A stretch of 32,082 nt of DNA from Planctomycetaceae bacterium (GCA_002726245.1 PBSM01000004.1:1-32082); one strand, 5' to 3'. Counted from the stretch's first letter, positions 1-9,579 are shown. Program-made: numbers and translations. Notes: a model not told the origin generated them from the sequence alone.

Positions 1-21
1 ACCATGTCGTTTCTTAGGCAT
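1..21 (-). CDS. IS3-family OrfA, N-terminal 7 residues only (partial)
   Basis: An ATG at 21-19 on the minus strand opens MPKKRHG and the frame leaves the window at base 1. AGGA about 9 bases upstream can serve as ribosome binding site. In the IS3 family, OrfA is the helix-turn-helix DNA-binding half of the transposase and is fused to OrfB by -1 frameshifting. Only seven residues are visible, so the call depends on the typical 'MPKKRH' opening and on its place just inside a putative IS end. Confidence 0.4.
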
Positions 22-98
22 CTAAACAATCCTTTCCCGGCCGTCGGCCGGAGAGGATTCTCTCACTTAACATGGATCAAGTTTAGGGGAGGAGGTCA
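1..98 (-). mobile_element. End of an IS3-like insertion sequence (runs off the window)
   Basis: Read on the minus strand, position 98 begins TGACCTCCTCCCC, which looks like an IS3-family inverted-repeat tip. About 77 bases further an open frame begins with residues MPKKRHG, the usual opening of IS3-group OrfA proteins. The position of the tip is an inference from where the neighbouring IS4-type transposase loses homology (after its 'EIDPPN'). No target duplication can be checked because the other end lies outside the window. Confidence 0.4.
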
Positions 99-1011
99 TT
101 GGGAGGATCGATCTCCCACACGCGCACGATCCAAACTTTCATTGGCTTGCGCGCCTTGGAAGGATTGATCTGCACGGGCGCAAACGCAACTGTCATGTTG
201 GCATTACGTTTGGTACGCGTCATCAGCTTCTTCTTCCCTTTGCGTCGAGGGCTTCGCATTTCCGATTTCGAAGTGACTTGCAAAGTCCAAGAACCGGCTT
301 GTGGAAGTGTGCTCCCGTACTCGCGCAATTTGCGAGCTTCACTTTCTTCAGACGGACCATGACCAACCAGAACGCAACGATCATGCGAGGAACGAATGAC
401 AAAGCGTCTGCCGCTGCCCATTTCGTGCTCAAGGAACTCAGAAGTATCTGCTCCTCGGTCGCAAACATCAATATATTGCCGATTGTTGGGTAGCGGCTCG
501 GTGCCTTGAATCCACAACCGACTTTCACGCGAACTACGCTTGTTCCTCTGGGCTCGTGTTTCCGACTTGGCTACTTTCGCTCGACGATGCAGCACTTGAT
601 TGCACAACCCGATCACCTCGCAAGTTTCCGGCTCGACCGCCAAGCTATTGTGAGTGATATATCCTCGCCGGTGCCCGTTTCCTATCGGCCCGAGAGCTTC
701 CAGCGATCTATGAGTCGTATATTCCAACGCAGTCGTATCGTGAAGGATCAAAACCGGTGCTCCCAAGTTTTCAATGTGCTTCAAAGTTGCTTGGCGATGA
801 GCATCCAGAATGGTTTCGTGAGTTACATCGTCTTCCCCATCAGTCGATAGAAAGCTCGCACATCCGCCGGATTGCGGAACTTCTGCGGCAGCGTTCCGCC
901 GGGACGCAAACACATCTGATCGACCAAACTGACCAACCGTTTGGTTCTGCGTTTGTCTCCAAGTTGCGCGTGTCCAAAATTCACCTCACCAAAACTTTTT
1001 GCATGAGTCAT
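83..1011 (-). pseudogene. IS4-family (Tn5-like) transposase, frameshifted and C-terminally truncated
   Basis: This is a cut-and-paste DDE transposase remnant. The start is the ATG at 1011, with GGAGG six bases upstream. The N-terminal part carries the Tn5-type DNA-binding motif (LGDKRRTKRL, then the PGG...FYRLMG segment). The frame then breaks at about 840: the sequence reads ATGGGGAAGAC, and one more G would restore MGEDDVTHE and join the second frame. That frame carries the first catalytic Asp (LHDTTALEY) and the second (DVCDRGADTSEF) and stops at 83 just after VWEIDPPN. The YREK region with the catalytic Glu, which normally follows, is missing because an IS3-like end begins at 98. About 310 of the usual 450 or so residues remain. 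The gene is dead unless the G-run is a sequencing error, and the truncation would kill it anyway. Confidence 0.85.
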
Positions 1012-1761
1012 ACCCGACCCTCCGTGAACAACCGAGCAGGTTACCAATCCGTCACTGGTAGTCATCCGCGAACGATCAAGTTTTTACCTATTGCTTGCGC
1101 TAGCACTGCGCGCCAAAACAAGCCCGCACAAAGTTTCCTGTCAGATTCAAACCTCCACCCTCGCTGCGTAAACTCAGCCATGCTTACCAAAACAAATTCC
1201 TGCAAAAGCAAAATCAGACACTAACCAAATCAACAAAAATGTGGCCAAACCTAACCCAACTTCGTCAGTTAGCCTCCGTCTGAAGCAATTCTCAGTTTTT
1301 TTGGCGTGTTTTTTGTCGTAAGTCGTTGCGTGTTGGTGTTGGCGTGATGGAATCGACGGGAACACGTTGCGTTCGTGCGTTGTAGTGAAGACCTTGAGCT
1401 TGGCAATCGGGGTTCGATTCTTACCATGAGTGGGCATGTTCATTCGCCCGTGTTACTCGCGTGACAAGACGACGGAGATGTAGTGAAGACTTTCGCGGTT
1501 CGCGCGTTGAAAAACAACGACTTACAGCCGCTCCCGGAACAGGGGTTGCTGTGAGGTCGAGCGGTTCAGTTTAGCGAAATGACGCTAATTGCAGACAATG
1601 AGAGAGACGACGAAGCTCGAAGCCAAGGCGAGTAGGTGGGGACCGACCGTCAGAACCGGCGAAGAGACGGGGAAGGAGGCTGGCGGGACGTACGTTGCCC
1701 GGCAACCGGCTGAGCGGAAGTTAAGGAGTTGACCGAGTTGTACTGCGGGGGCCGCCGCCAG
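1012..1761. other. Gene-poor region between two transposase relics
   Basis: I see no convincing protein gene here. The open frame at 1174-1443 (minus) has no recognisable domain and an unusual, Asn/His/Lys-rich composition. The stretch of about 1500-1735 is purine-rich with many short self-complementary blocks, and it reads more like a folded RNA than coding DNA. Part of the region is presumably the non-coding end of the IS4-like element, whose inverted repeat I could not locate. Confidence 0.4.
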
Positions 1762-2319
1762 CTACGGTTCCCAGGCATTCGTCAGCGATGGCTTGGCGGG
1801 GGAAAGCATGGCTTCGTAAATCGCTTGCATCGAAGGCACCTGGAATCGATGGAAGATCTCACGCAAGCTCTCCCACAAGGCACGCTTGCTGATGCACTTC
1901 TCCCAAGCTGCGGCGAACAACGGGCAACAGAGTTGCTGGCTTTGGTCCACCAAGAAAGCCAGCATCATCAACATCGCCAGCACGACCGACAAATGCTGGT
2001 GGCCATGACCGTAGTTGTGCTCGAAGTGATAGCCTTGGTTCAACGTGTTGAACGTTTGGTTTTCAATCTTCCAACGCGAACGGCCGCCCCACATCAATCG
2101 TTCTGCCCGCTCGCGACACAGGCCCAGCCGCGGATCGAGGATGTAAGTGAAACGCCGCTGGCTGTTTGGAAAACGTGGCTCCCAAACATCCAGAAAATCC
2201 ACGAGCACGTCGGGATTTGACTCGTTCAAGGGAACGTTCCGGGCCAGCCGGTAGCGGCGATACACACCATCCGAACCGACCGCTTCGAACTCTTCGGTCA
2301 GCCGAGCGTTGTGGTTCAC
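1762..2319 (-). pseudogene. DDE transposase, C-terminal fragment (copy 1)
   Basis: About 185 residues of the C-terminal half of an IS4-superfamily DDE transposase. The diagnostic block is RWKIENQTFNTL followed by QGYHFEHNYGHGHQHLS and a hydrophobic AMLMMLAFLVDQ helix, the region around the catalytic Glu (KIE). The N-terminal catalytic domain with both Asp residues is absent. The fragment begins near 2319, where helicase-relic sequence starts on the other strand. A relative at 15707-16193 is about 88-90% identical by eye over roughly 390 bases and lies in the same orientation. Copy 1 lacks one codon (Lys) in NTL(K)NQGY. It cannot code for an active transposase. Confidence 0.8.
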
Positions 2320-2516
2320 CGGTTACTGGCTCGCGAAACGGTCGATGAGAGCCTTCGCGAGCTAGTCGGCATGAAGACAGCCATCTTCAACGACTATGCC
2401 CGTGAAAGCGCGATTAAGAAAGCGCGATTAAGAAAGCGTCTCCCGCCCTCGTCGATGCCAGCGACACGGCCGTATCGCGTCGCTTAGTCGAGATGGAACT
2501 GCAGCGTATCGCCTGA
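2302..2516 (+). pseudogene. Helicase-like (SNF2/DEAD type) gene, C-terminal relic
   Basis: The plus strand reads VVHRLLARETVDESLRELVGM, then KTAIFNDYARESAIKKA, and after removal of one copy of a 14-bp duplication continues SPALVDASDTAVSRRL to RIA and a stop at 2514-2516. The pattern 'HRLLA..TVDE.L.EL...K...F..YAR.S..K' followed by a short acidic tail resembles the C-terminal end of SNF2-type helicases after motif VI. The helicase core is missing and the left side abuts a transposase fragment. The tandem duplication (2404-2431) shifts the frame by +2, so even this tail is broken. The family name is my recognition of the pattern and no search supports it. Confidence 0.5.
2404..2438 (+). repeat. 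14-bp tandem duplication (2.5 copies)
   Basis: GAAAGCGCGATTAA occurs at 2404-2417 and again at 2418-2431, followed by a partial third copy (GAAAGCG, 2432-2438). Deleting one unit restores a continuous reading frame across the helicase-like relic. This identifies the duplication as the mutation that broke that frame. Confidence 0.9.
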
Positions 2517-2537
2517 AGCAAGCCTTGTGTCCGTTTA

Positions 2538-4363
2538 TTATCCGGCGGCGCTGTTCCATGGGAATGCCAGCGTCGGCTGATTCCCATAACGCCGCGTCCG
2601 AACCACTAACCGCTTTCCGGCGCCGGGGGCTAGGCGGACGGTAAACCACGGCGAGTCCATGTCAATTCGCTTATCGTCGATTTCCACGCCAATGCACTGA
2701 TGTTCGGCGTACGCGCCGCACTGAACGATCACGTCGCGCGGCTCAATCTGGTTCACGTTGACCAGCGTGACGACCACGTGATCGTCCGTCAGTGTGTCAA
2801 CGAGCGCCGCGACATCTTGCGGAATTCCAGCTCGTCGATTCTCCGGGTCGAAATACCGTAACCGACAGTGTAGAGGAGCGGCTCCGCGTCCTGGATCGAG
2901 TCCTGCCATCATCAGTTGACGCAGCGTTCCGACCGTGGCCGGGTTGAACTTCATGGGATCATCAGCGAGCCGCGTGTCGGGCGTCGTGGTGTCGGCTCGC
3001 ATGCCGGCGACTCGTCTGCGGATCGTTGCAAAATCCGCTCGGAGAGCCTGTTGCGGATAGCCGGGATTGTCACCCGCCAAGAATCGGACCCATTGATCAT
3101 TGGAGACACGACGCCGGTCACGTTCAGCGCACGTCCAGAACCAGCAGTCAAGAGCGCCCTCGGCCCACGGCGTTTCGCGAAAGTCGTACCAGCCGTCATC
3201 ACCGTGCATGCGAGGATACATCTTCCTGCCATCGATCGATCTAGCATTGGAATTGACTCGGTCAATCATATTCGTCCACCCATCTATGTAGCGGCGGTCA
3301 CCGGTCAGCAGGTACGCGTTTCCAAAACCGATGAGACCTCGCCCAATGCGCGGCCGATGTGCCAGCTTGCCTGTTTGTGGAACCACCACCGAAAACCCCC
3401 AACCGTAGACGCCGCCGTACCACTTACCGCCTACTGCGCCACCGATCGTTCCGTCCAGTCCGATGTTGGTCGGAAGGATGCCTTCGTTGGCCTGCATTCG
3501 CTGCAGCCACGCATCGACGTACTCCAGCAACCACTCTTTGTATTTGTCTTCACCGGTCAGCATGTACCCGTTCGCGGCGAGCGTCGTCGCGCCCATGTTT
3601 TGCGGATGGTCGCCGACGATGTCGTTGTAGTCTTTGAAATGAGCGACCATTTCGGCGCGGCTGCGTTCGCCGTGGCCGAGATGGAAGCGGTTTTCCACTT
3701 CAATCGGATCACCGGCCCAGTCGAGCCCGGTCGCCTTGCGCATGAGCGGTCCGCGGCTGCCGTTGAACATGCTGCGAATGATGCGGTGCTCCGGGTCGTA
3801 ATTCGGAGCACCGGAGTCTTCGTTCATGTAGAACCCCGCGAACCGTCGAACGCGATGCCCGAACTGCATGTCATCTGGGTCGGATAGTCCCTGCAGATTG
3901 AACACACGCAATTCCTCGCCGATGTGCATCCAGTCCATCATGCAATGGAATTCCATGTAGAACATCCCATCGCGTGCGAACGGCACCTCGACCGTTTTCG
4001 CTTCGGTGTACTGGCGCAGGTGTCCTTCCCAGGCTTTCTTGTACATGTGCAGGATTGAGTCGGGAGCCCCGAGCGCGTGGAGGATCGGCCAGTCGGCGAC
4101 GTTTTCGATCGCGTCGTCCGGTCCGTCGTCGCCGCCCCAGCGTTCGACGCACAAGAGATAGCCGCGCTGGTCGAAGTAACGGGCGAAGAACTCTTCGCAG
4201 GCCGCGGTGTTGGCTCGGATCAGTTCCCGCTGGAGTACTGCCCAGGCGGCGGCGACATCGGCGTATCGACCGGGATCATCGTGTCGTCGCACAGCGCACT
4301 GCGCGAAACCAACGCCAGAACCAGAGAATTCAGAAGGAGACTCGTTCGTAGGGCGTGTCGCAT
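2538..4363 (-). CDS. Secreted six-hairpin-like protein of unknown function, with a frameshift after the signal peptide
   Basis: The body (2538-4292 frame, about 580 aa) is rich in Trp, Tyr, His and Asp and has repeated helical pairs such as GYMLTGEDKYKEWLLEYVD and AYLLTGDRRYIDGW. This pattern is typical of (alpha/alpha)6-barrel glycan-active proteins. A C-terminal beta-rich part (about residue 480 on) could be an accessory domain. I do not recognise a characterised family. A good signal peptide (MRHALRTSLLLNSLVLALVS, ATG at 4363, weak GAGAG upstream) lies in another frame and runs into CDDTMIPVDT, while the body frame opens only with a GTG at 4292. Adding one base near 4255-4290 would join the two. 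So either the gene is a recent pseudogene or the read has a one-base error. Helicase debris lies downstream and a 346-bp gap upstream. Confidence 0.6.
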
Positions 4364-4709
4364 GAAGTTACTCTCAGTCGCAAGGCACGACGTCCTTACC
4401 ATGGCTTCGCTCGATACAAATCAGAAGTCACCCAGAGTCGAGGTAACGGCCGCGCCAGCAGTCTGTCCTGAATCTGAGTTCTTCTAGTCTGCTAAGTGTC
4501 GCATGTAAAGCAGACGGAGGAAAGGGAAAGCCGCTAGTCGCCGGCTTGTGCGACGCGGTTTTGCCGTCGTAGGCGAACAGCCGTGCGCCCGGTTCGTGAG
4601 GCGAGCATCTGAGCCACACCACGAAAGCAGCGGGTTGTAGTGCGTCTCGTACCTCGACAGACCCTACCATCTTGAAAAAAGTGAGCCAGTCGAGCGACAT
4701 CCAGCTAGC
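4364..4709. other. Intergenic gap, no gene seen
   Basis: This stretch lies between the start of the six-hairpin-like gene and the stop of the large surface protein, both on the minus strand. The only open frame (4428-4700, minus) has no domain and its composition is that of translated GC-rich non-coding DNA. A short GCCG/CGGC dyad near 4530-4545 is the only structure noted. It should hold the promoter of the 2538-4363 gene, but I cannot point to convincing -35/-10 boxes. Confidence 0.4.
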
Positions 4710-7700
4710 TCAGTTGCGGACCTGCGCATCCGGCTGATAGTTGATCTCCCGGTGGATGCCAGGTTCATCGACGCCGTCTCCATCCCAGTCGCCAACAACT
4801 GGCAAGTCGCTGGCGCCGCCCATTTCAAACACCTTATCATGGGCATCTAGTTCGCGATTGCCGCCCGAATCGATCAACCACTGCCCGGCGCGATAGACGC
4901 CAACCTGATCGATGCCGTTGCCATCGAAGTCGCCTACGACAGGAATGTCGCCCGGTTGACCGAACTGGATGATCGCGTCGTGGCGGGACCAGCGGCCATC
5001 GCCGTCTAGATCGAGCTGCCACGATCCATCTCGGAAGATGCCGATCGAACGGATGCCGTCGCCATTCCAATCGCCTGTCACGGGCACGTCTTTGCCAGCT
5101 CCGAAACGGAAGACGTGATCGATGACATCGACTCGTCGCGGTCCTTGCTCATTCAACTGCAATAACCGCCGCCCGTCGGTCGCCTGTTGCTCGACAGGCG
5201 GCACGTTCTTCGGCCGCACAGCACTCGCGCGTTGCGACAGTACATTCTGCGAATCGGGCAAACCTGGTTCCACGTCCAGAGCTCGCGGATCGCCAAGCCA
5301 CTCAGGACCGTAGATGCCGATGTCGTCCTTGCCATCTCCATCCCAGTCGCCAGTTACGGGCAGATCCTCCGAGCCGCCCAGCTTGGCCCACAAGTCCTGC
5401 TGGTCCCAGACACCATTTCCATTCAGATCGATGAACCACTCGCCTTGGTAGTACACGCCGATCTCATCAACGCCGTCGCCGTCGAAGTCACCGGAGATCG
5501 GAATGCCGCCACGAAGTCCGAAGACGTACTGTCGCACCTCCGCGACATTGTCTTCATCGTCTTGATTGACAACCAAGGTGAACTGAGCCTCGCGCATCCG
5601 CTCGGCTTCCCAGTTCGTGTAGTCCAAGTAGCGTGCCTGCCGCCAGACTTCGCTGTTGGTTTCCGCCGACGCGAAGTCGCGAGGCATCCCGGCATTGATC
5701 ACGCTTAGATGCCAAGTGTAGCCAATGCTGCCTTCCACTCCACCTGCGTAGACGTTGAGCAGCGGAGCGGCGATGCTGGCCGCGGCCGGAGCCGGACGCA
5801 ACAGTGGCGGCGTGTTGAGCGGCGGGATCGGTAGCGGCGGGAAGTCGGTCGGCGGTCCCAGTGGTGGAGTATCCGGAACGTGCTCGACCTTCACTTCGCT
5901 GAAGTTGTTGTTCTCCGAGTCGCCTCCGACGTCAACGAATATACGCACGATCGCATCATTACGCGGCGGCTCGGCCAGTTGCTGTAATGTCCCTTGATTC
6001 ACGAGCTGTCCAACATTGAACGCCTGGCCAGTCGTCGTGCCTGGCGTGTCGATGTGGTCGAAGAAGCCATCGGGATGAATCTGGTACACCGCGTACTCGC
6101 GGCCACCCTGCAAACCAGTGAACTCATAGAATCCATTCGTATCCGTTGTGGTGCGCACCGCGCCGGCAGGATACGTCCCGTTCAATGTCTGACTGGCATC
6201 GATCGTGATTCCCGTTCGGCCGTCTCGCAGCTCGAGCACTACCTCCGCGATTGGCGTATCGTCGGGCGTCCGCTGACCGTCGCGGATCTGCGACAGGTTG
6301 GCAGGCGGTTTCCCGTCAGCGGTCTCGATCGTGTCGCCATCTTGGAAGACGTAGCCCGATAACTGTGCTGGAGGCGTTTCGCAGAAGTTGTAGCCGACGA
6401 GGTGCTGGCCTGATCCAACAGCGATCGCCTGAACAAGATCGTTACCCACCTGGTTACCGCCACCAGAACCGACGACCTGGCCACCGTGGAAGTAGCCGCC
6501 CGGTTGGAGTTCTCGCACCGAATACTCTCCCGGTACAAGGCCATCGAAACGGTATTCGCCATTTGCGTTGGTCTGCGTTGTTTGAATAACGTCGCCTGCC
6601 GCATCGAGCAATTCGACGGTAACACCTTCGAGCACGATTTCGCCCGGCTCAACGTTGCAGTTTCCGTCCGTCTCGGCGTGAACGACGCCGGCAATACTCG
6701 AACTTAGGAACTCGCCGAAGTTGTACTCAACGCCGGCCTCGCCCCAACGCAGCGTAACGTTGCTCAGTTGGTCGTTATTGCCGGTTCCGACCACGCGTCC
6801 GTTGATCGTGCCGACGGTGTCCTTGCCATCTCGCCAACCATCCGGATGCCCTTCAACGACCGTATACGTTGCCGCCCGCAAGCCGGTGAATTGATACGAG
6901 CCATCAGACGCTGTTCTCGTCGTGGCGACGGCGTTGCCAGAGGCGTCTTGCAGGACGACCTCGACGTTGCCGGTGCCATCTTCACCTTGCTCCAACACTC
7001 CGTTGTCATTGCCGTCGTGGTAGACGTTGCCGGCCAACGATGCCGGTTGGTGTTCGCAGAAATCGTACGCAACGCCTTCCTCGCCGGACGCAAGTGCGAT
7101 TCCTGTGATACGATCATTGCCATCGAGCTGGCCTCGTCCGTTACCGCCCACTTCGCCGACATGCTCTGCTCCGTCGATCAACCTGTCAGGCGTTTGCTCG
7201 ACAACGGTGTAGGTTCCTGGCTGCAATCCCGCGAAGGAATAGTCGCCATTCGCGTTGGTTCTCGTCTCGGCGACGGTAGCTCCGTTCGCGTCGAGCAGCG
7301 TTACGCCGACATCCGCGATGCCGGGTGTGGCTGGACCTCGCACGAAGCAGTTTCCGTCTGGATCGGATACGTGGACGTTGCCAGATACAGAAGCGAGTCG
7401 ATACTCGCCAAAGTTGTATTGGACGCCGGCATCCCCGCTGACGAGTTGAATCCCTTCGATCGAGTCTCCCGGATTCACAGCCGCACCGCGAGTTTGGCCA
7501 TCCACATTGCCCGTGACATCGGTGCCGTCTTGGTAAGTGGCCGGTTGTTGTTCGACAACGCGATACTCTCCCGGGACCAAACCTGTCGCTTCGTAGAAGC
7601 CATTCGCATCCGTTGTCACCGTGACCGTCTGCTGTACCGAAAGTGGATTCACCGGAATGACCTGCAGTGTCACGCCCTCGATGCCCTCGTCACCAGGATC

Positions 7701-9563
7701 ACGATCGCCGTTGTTCGCTCGATCGTGATAGACGAAGCCGCTGATGCTGACCGGTCGCAATTCGCCGAAGTCATAGTGAACACCGTCGTCACCCCACTTC
7801 AAACTCACTTGTTCAATGCGGTCATTGCCGGCCTGACCGACCGTCGTGCCACGCACATTGCCGGCAGCATCCTTACCGTCGATCCAGCCGCTCGGTTGCG
7901 ACTCGACCACGACGTACTCGCCAGCTCGCAGCCCCGTGAACTGATAACCGCCGTCTGGTTGCGTCTGTTGCGTCGCGACGACATTCCCGTCCTTGTCCTG
8001 AAGCGTGACGAGCGTGTTGCCGCTCGGATCCTCGCCGGCATCGAAAGTGCCATTGTCGTTCTCGTCGTGATACACGAAGCCGCTCAACGACGCCGGTTCG
8101 TGCTCGCAGAAGTTGTATTCCACGCCGGCCATCCCCGACCCGAGGACGATCCCACCCACAACATCATTGCCGCCGAGTTGCCCGACACTTCTTCCGTTGA
8201 CCGAGCCAACATGCTCATCGCCGTCGATCAAGTCGGCGGGTGTTACTTCAACGACCGAATACTCACCGGGATGCAAGCCAGTGAACTCATATTCGCCGTT
8301 TGCATCTGTCTTCGTCTCGGCAACGATCAGGCCTTGCGCATCCATCAGCCGCAATGTGACATCTTGCAACGGCTGGCCGCTGCCACCTGGACTGAAGCAA
8401 TTGCCGTCCGGATCGGTCAGATGAGCGCGTCCGCGAATCGAAGCCGGCGCAATCTCGCCGAAGTTGTACTCGACTCCGGAATCCCCACCGCCCAGAAAGA
8501 TGTTCTGCAAGCTGTCACCGGGATTGACTGCAGCACCAACGGTCGTGCCGCGTACGGTGCCAGCCGCATCTAACCCGTCGAAGAACGCCGTTGGCTGTGT
8601 CACTTCGACAACTCGGTAGCTTCCGGGAATCAAATCGGGGGCATGATAAAAACCGTTGGCGTCCGTCTGCACCGTGACGGTCGATTGCGGCTCGATCGTA
8701 TTCACGGGGACGACTTGAATCGTAACGTTCGCCAAGCCCTCTTCGCCCGGATCGCGTGAGCCGTCGTCGTCGCGATCGTGATAGACGTAGCCACTGATCT
8801 CAGCGAGGACCGGCTCCTGCGTCAACTGAATGCCCACGCCATCCGATCGGTCGCGCCGGCCGCCGGCGTCGTCAGCCGGCAGATTCAGGTCTAGCGGATT
8901 CAGATTGTCGTCGTAATGGTTGCGAAACTCTCCGCCCCCGGAGATATCATGATAGTGTTCCACCGAGAAGTGCGCGGTGAACATCGAACCTTGGAACTCG
9001 ACGCCGGAGGTCAGCGGATCAAAGCCGTCGTTGATCACGGTCTGATCCGTCTCGTTCGGATCGAAGTCAATCACTTCATCAACGTCGATGCTGAAGACAA
9101 GCTTGTCGCCCGCCTTGAAGCCGACCAGATCCAGCGTGAGCAATGAACTGCCATCGGAAACGGTCGCCGTGACGGACGCATTCGGATTGGCGCTAGTGAA
9201 GGACGTCAACTGGAACGGCAAGGCATTGTCCGCACCGTTCCCGGCGGGATCAGTATCAAAGAAAACGTCGCAGAATCCGAATCCGGGCGTGCGCTGATCG
9301 CCATCGATCACGACCTTGGTCAGTTCCGTACCGGTAGCTCCACCTTCGAAGGTGATTTCAAACGTATCACCGTGGAGGTCGCTACCCAGATCTTCCTCGA
9401 TGTAAACGGCGCCGACGCGAAGCGGATCCGCCGCAAGCAGGCGTCGCGGTTCCATCGTCTCAAAGCGGCAGCGTCTTAACGTATCAAGCTCGCCACGAAG
9501 GGCGCGTTTCTCTTGCCGCTTCTTCGATCTAACCAACTGCGAGATTCTCGACCACAACCCCAC
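4710..9563 (-). CDS. Giant secreted protein with eight SdrD-B-type modules and C-terminal Asp-rich propeller-like repeats
   Basis: 1617 aa. The GTG start at 9563 has GGAGG six bases upstream. Residues 1-45 are basic and contain RFETMEPRRLLAAD, the planctomycetal LEPRxLL-type sorting signal, so export is expected. Residues about 45-245 form a beta-rich domain. Eight SdrD_B/Cna-B-like modules follow at about 250, 373, 491, 606, 723, 841, 954 and 1066. Each has the pattern SG.V..D.(D/N)G...G......V.L....G....T.T..NG.Y.F.GL.PG.Y.V.E and ends in a YNF(G/C)E strand. After a Pro-rich linker (about 1250-1290), residues 1355-1610 carry five DxDxDGxxxxG(I/V)(Y/F/H) repeats (GDWDGDGVDEPGI type), probably calcium-binding. 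It lies 84 bp downstream of a WD40 gene on the same strand, probably in one transcript. Likely role: cell-surface adhesion or matrix protein; the ligand is unknown. Confidence 0.9.
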   Translation of the reverse strand: MGLWSRISQLVRSKKRQEKRALRGELDTLRRCRFETMEPRRLLAADPLRVGAVYIEEDLGSDLHGDTFEITFEGGATGTELTKVVIDGDQRTPGFGFCDVFFDTDPAGNGADNALPFQLTSFTSANPNASVTATVSDGSSLLTLDLVGFKAGDKLVFSIDVDEVIDFDPNETDQTVINDGFDPLTSGVEFQGSMFTAHFSVEHYHDISGGGEFRNHYDDNLNPLDLNLPADDAGGRRDRSDGVGIQLTQEPVLAEISGYVYHDRDDDGSRDPGEEGLANVTIQVVPVNTIEPQSTVTVQTDANGFYHAPDLIPGSYRVVEVTQPTAFFDGLDAAGTVRGTTVGAAVNPGDSLQNIFLGGGDSGVEYNFGEIAPASIRGRAHLTDPDGNCFSPGGSGQPLQDVTLRLMDAQGLIVAETKTDANGEYEFTGLHPGEYSVVEVTPADLIDGDEHVGSVNGRSVGQLGGNDVVGGIVLGSGMAGVEYNFCEHEPASLSGFVYHDENDNGTFDAGEDPSGNTLVTLQDKDGNVVATQQTQPDGGYQFTGLRAGEYVVVESQPSGWIDGKDAAGNVRGTTVGQAGNDRIEQVSLKWGDDGVHYDFGELRPVSISGFVYHDRANNGDRDPGDEGIEGVTLQVIPVNPLSVQQTVTVTTDANGFYEATGLVPGEYRVVEQQPATYQDGTDVTGNVDGQTRGAAVNPGDSIEGIQLVSGDAGVQYNFGEYRLASVSGNVHVSDPDGNCFVRGPATPGIADVGVTLLDANGATVAETRTNANGDYSFAGLQPGTYTVVEQTPDRLIDGAEHVGEVGGNGRGQLDGNDRITGIALASGEEGVAYDFCEHQPASLAGNVYHDGNDNGVLEQGEDGTGNVEVVLQDASGNAVATTRTASDGSYQFTGLRAATYTVVEGHPDGWRDGKDTVGTINGRVVGTGNNDQLSNVTLRWGEAGVEYNFGEFLSSSIAGVVHAETDGNCNVEPGEIVLEGVTVELLDAAGDVIQTTQTNANGEYRFDGLVPGEYSVRELQPGGYFHGGQVVGSGGGNQVGNDLVQAIAVGSGQHLVGYNFCETPPAQLSGYVFQDGDTIETADGKPPANLSQIRDGQRTPDDTPIAEVVLELRDGRTGITIDASQTLNGTYPAGAVRTTTDTNGFYEFTGLQGGREYAVYQIHPDGFFDHIDTPGTTTGQAFNVGQLVNQGTLQQLAEPPRNDAIVRIFVDVGGDSENNNFSEVKVEHVPDTPPLGPPTDFPPLPIPPLNTPPLLRPAPAAASIAAPLLNVYAGGVEGSIGYTWHLSVINAGMPRDFASAETNSEVWRQARYLDYTNWEAERMREAQFTLVVNQDDEDNVAEVRQYVFGLRGGIPISGDFDGDGVDEIGVYYQGEWFIDLNGNGVWDQQDLWAKLGGSEDLPVTGDWDGDGKDDIGIYGPEWLGDPRALDVEPGLPDSQNVLSQRASAVRPKNVPPVEQQATDGRRLLQLNEQGPRRVDVIDHVFRFGAGKDVPVTGDWNGDGIRSIGIFRDGSWQLDLDGDGRWSRHDAIIQFGQPGDIPVVGDFDGNGIDQVGVYRAGQWLIDSGGNRELDAHDKVFEMGGASDLPVVGDWDGDGVDEPGIHREINYQPDAQVRN

Positions 9564-9579
9564 GTGACACCTCCGAGTT

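Noticed and set aside
1174-1443. 89-aa frame with one hydrophobic segment
   Set aside because: No family, no clear RBS, and odd composition in the non-coding end of mobile DNA. I cannot support it.
2916-3887. 323-codon open frame antisense to the six-hairpin-like gene
   Set aside because: The translated composition is Arg/Val/His noise and the opposite strand has a coherent Trp/Tyr-rich protein.
4428-4700. 90-aa frame downstream of the surface-protein gene
   Set aside because: Low-information composition and no RBS; more likely intergenic.
6768-8573. 601-codon open frame antisense to the surface-protein gene
   Set aside because: It mirrors the repeated modules in a frame left open by GC-rich codon bias. 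It has no RBS and no domain, and the sense frame is clearly coding.
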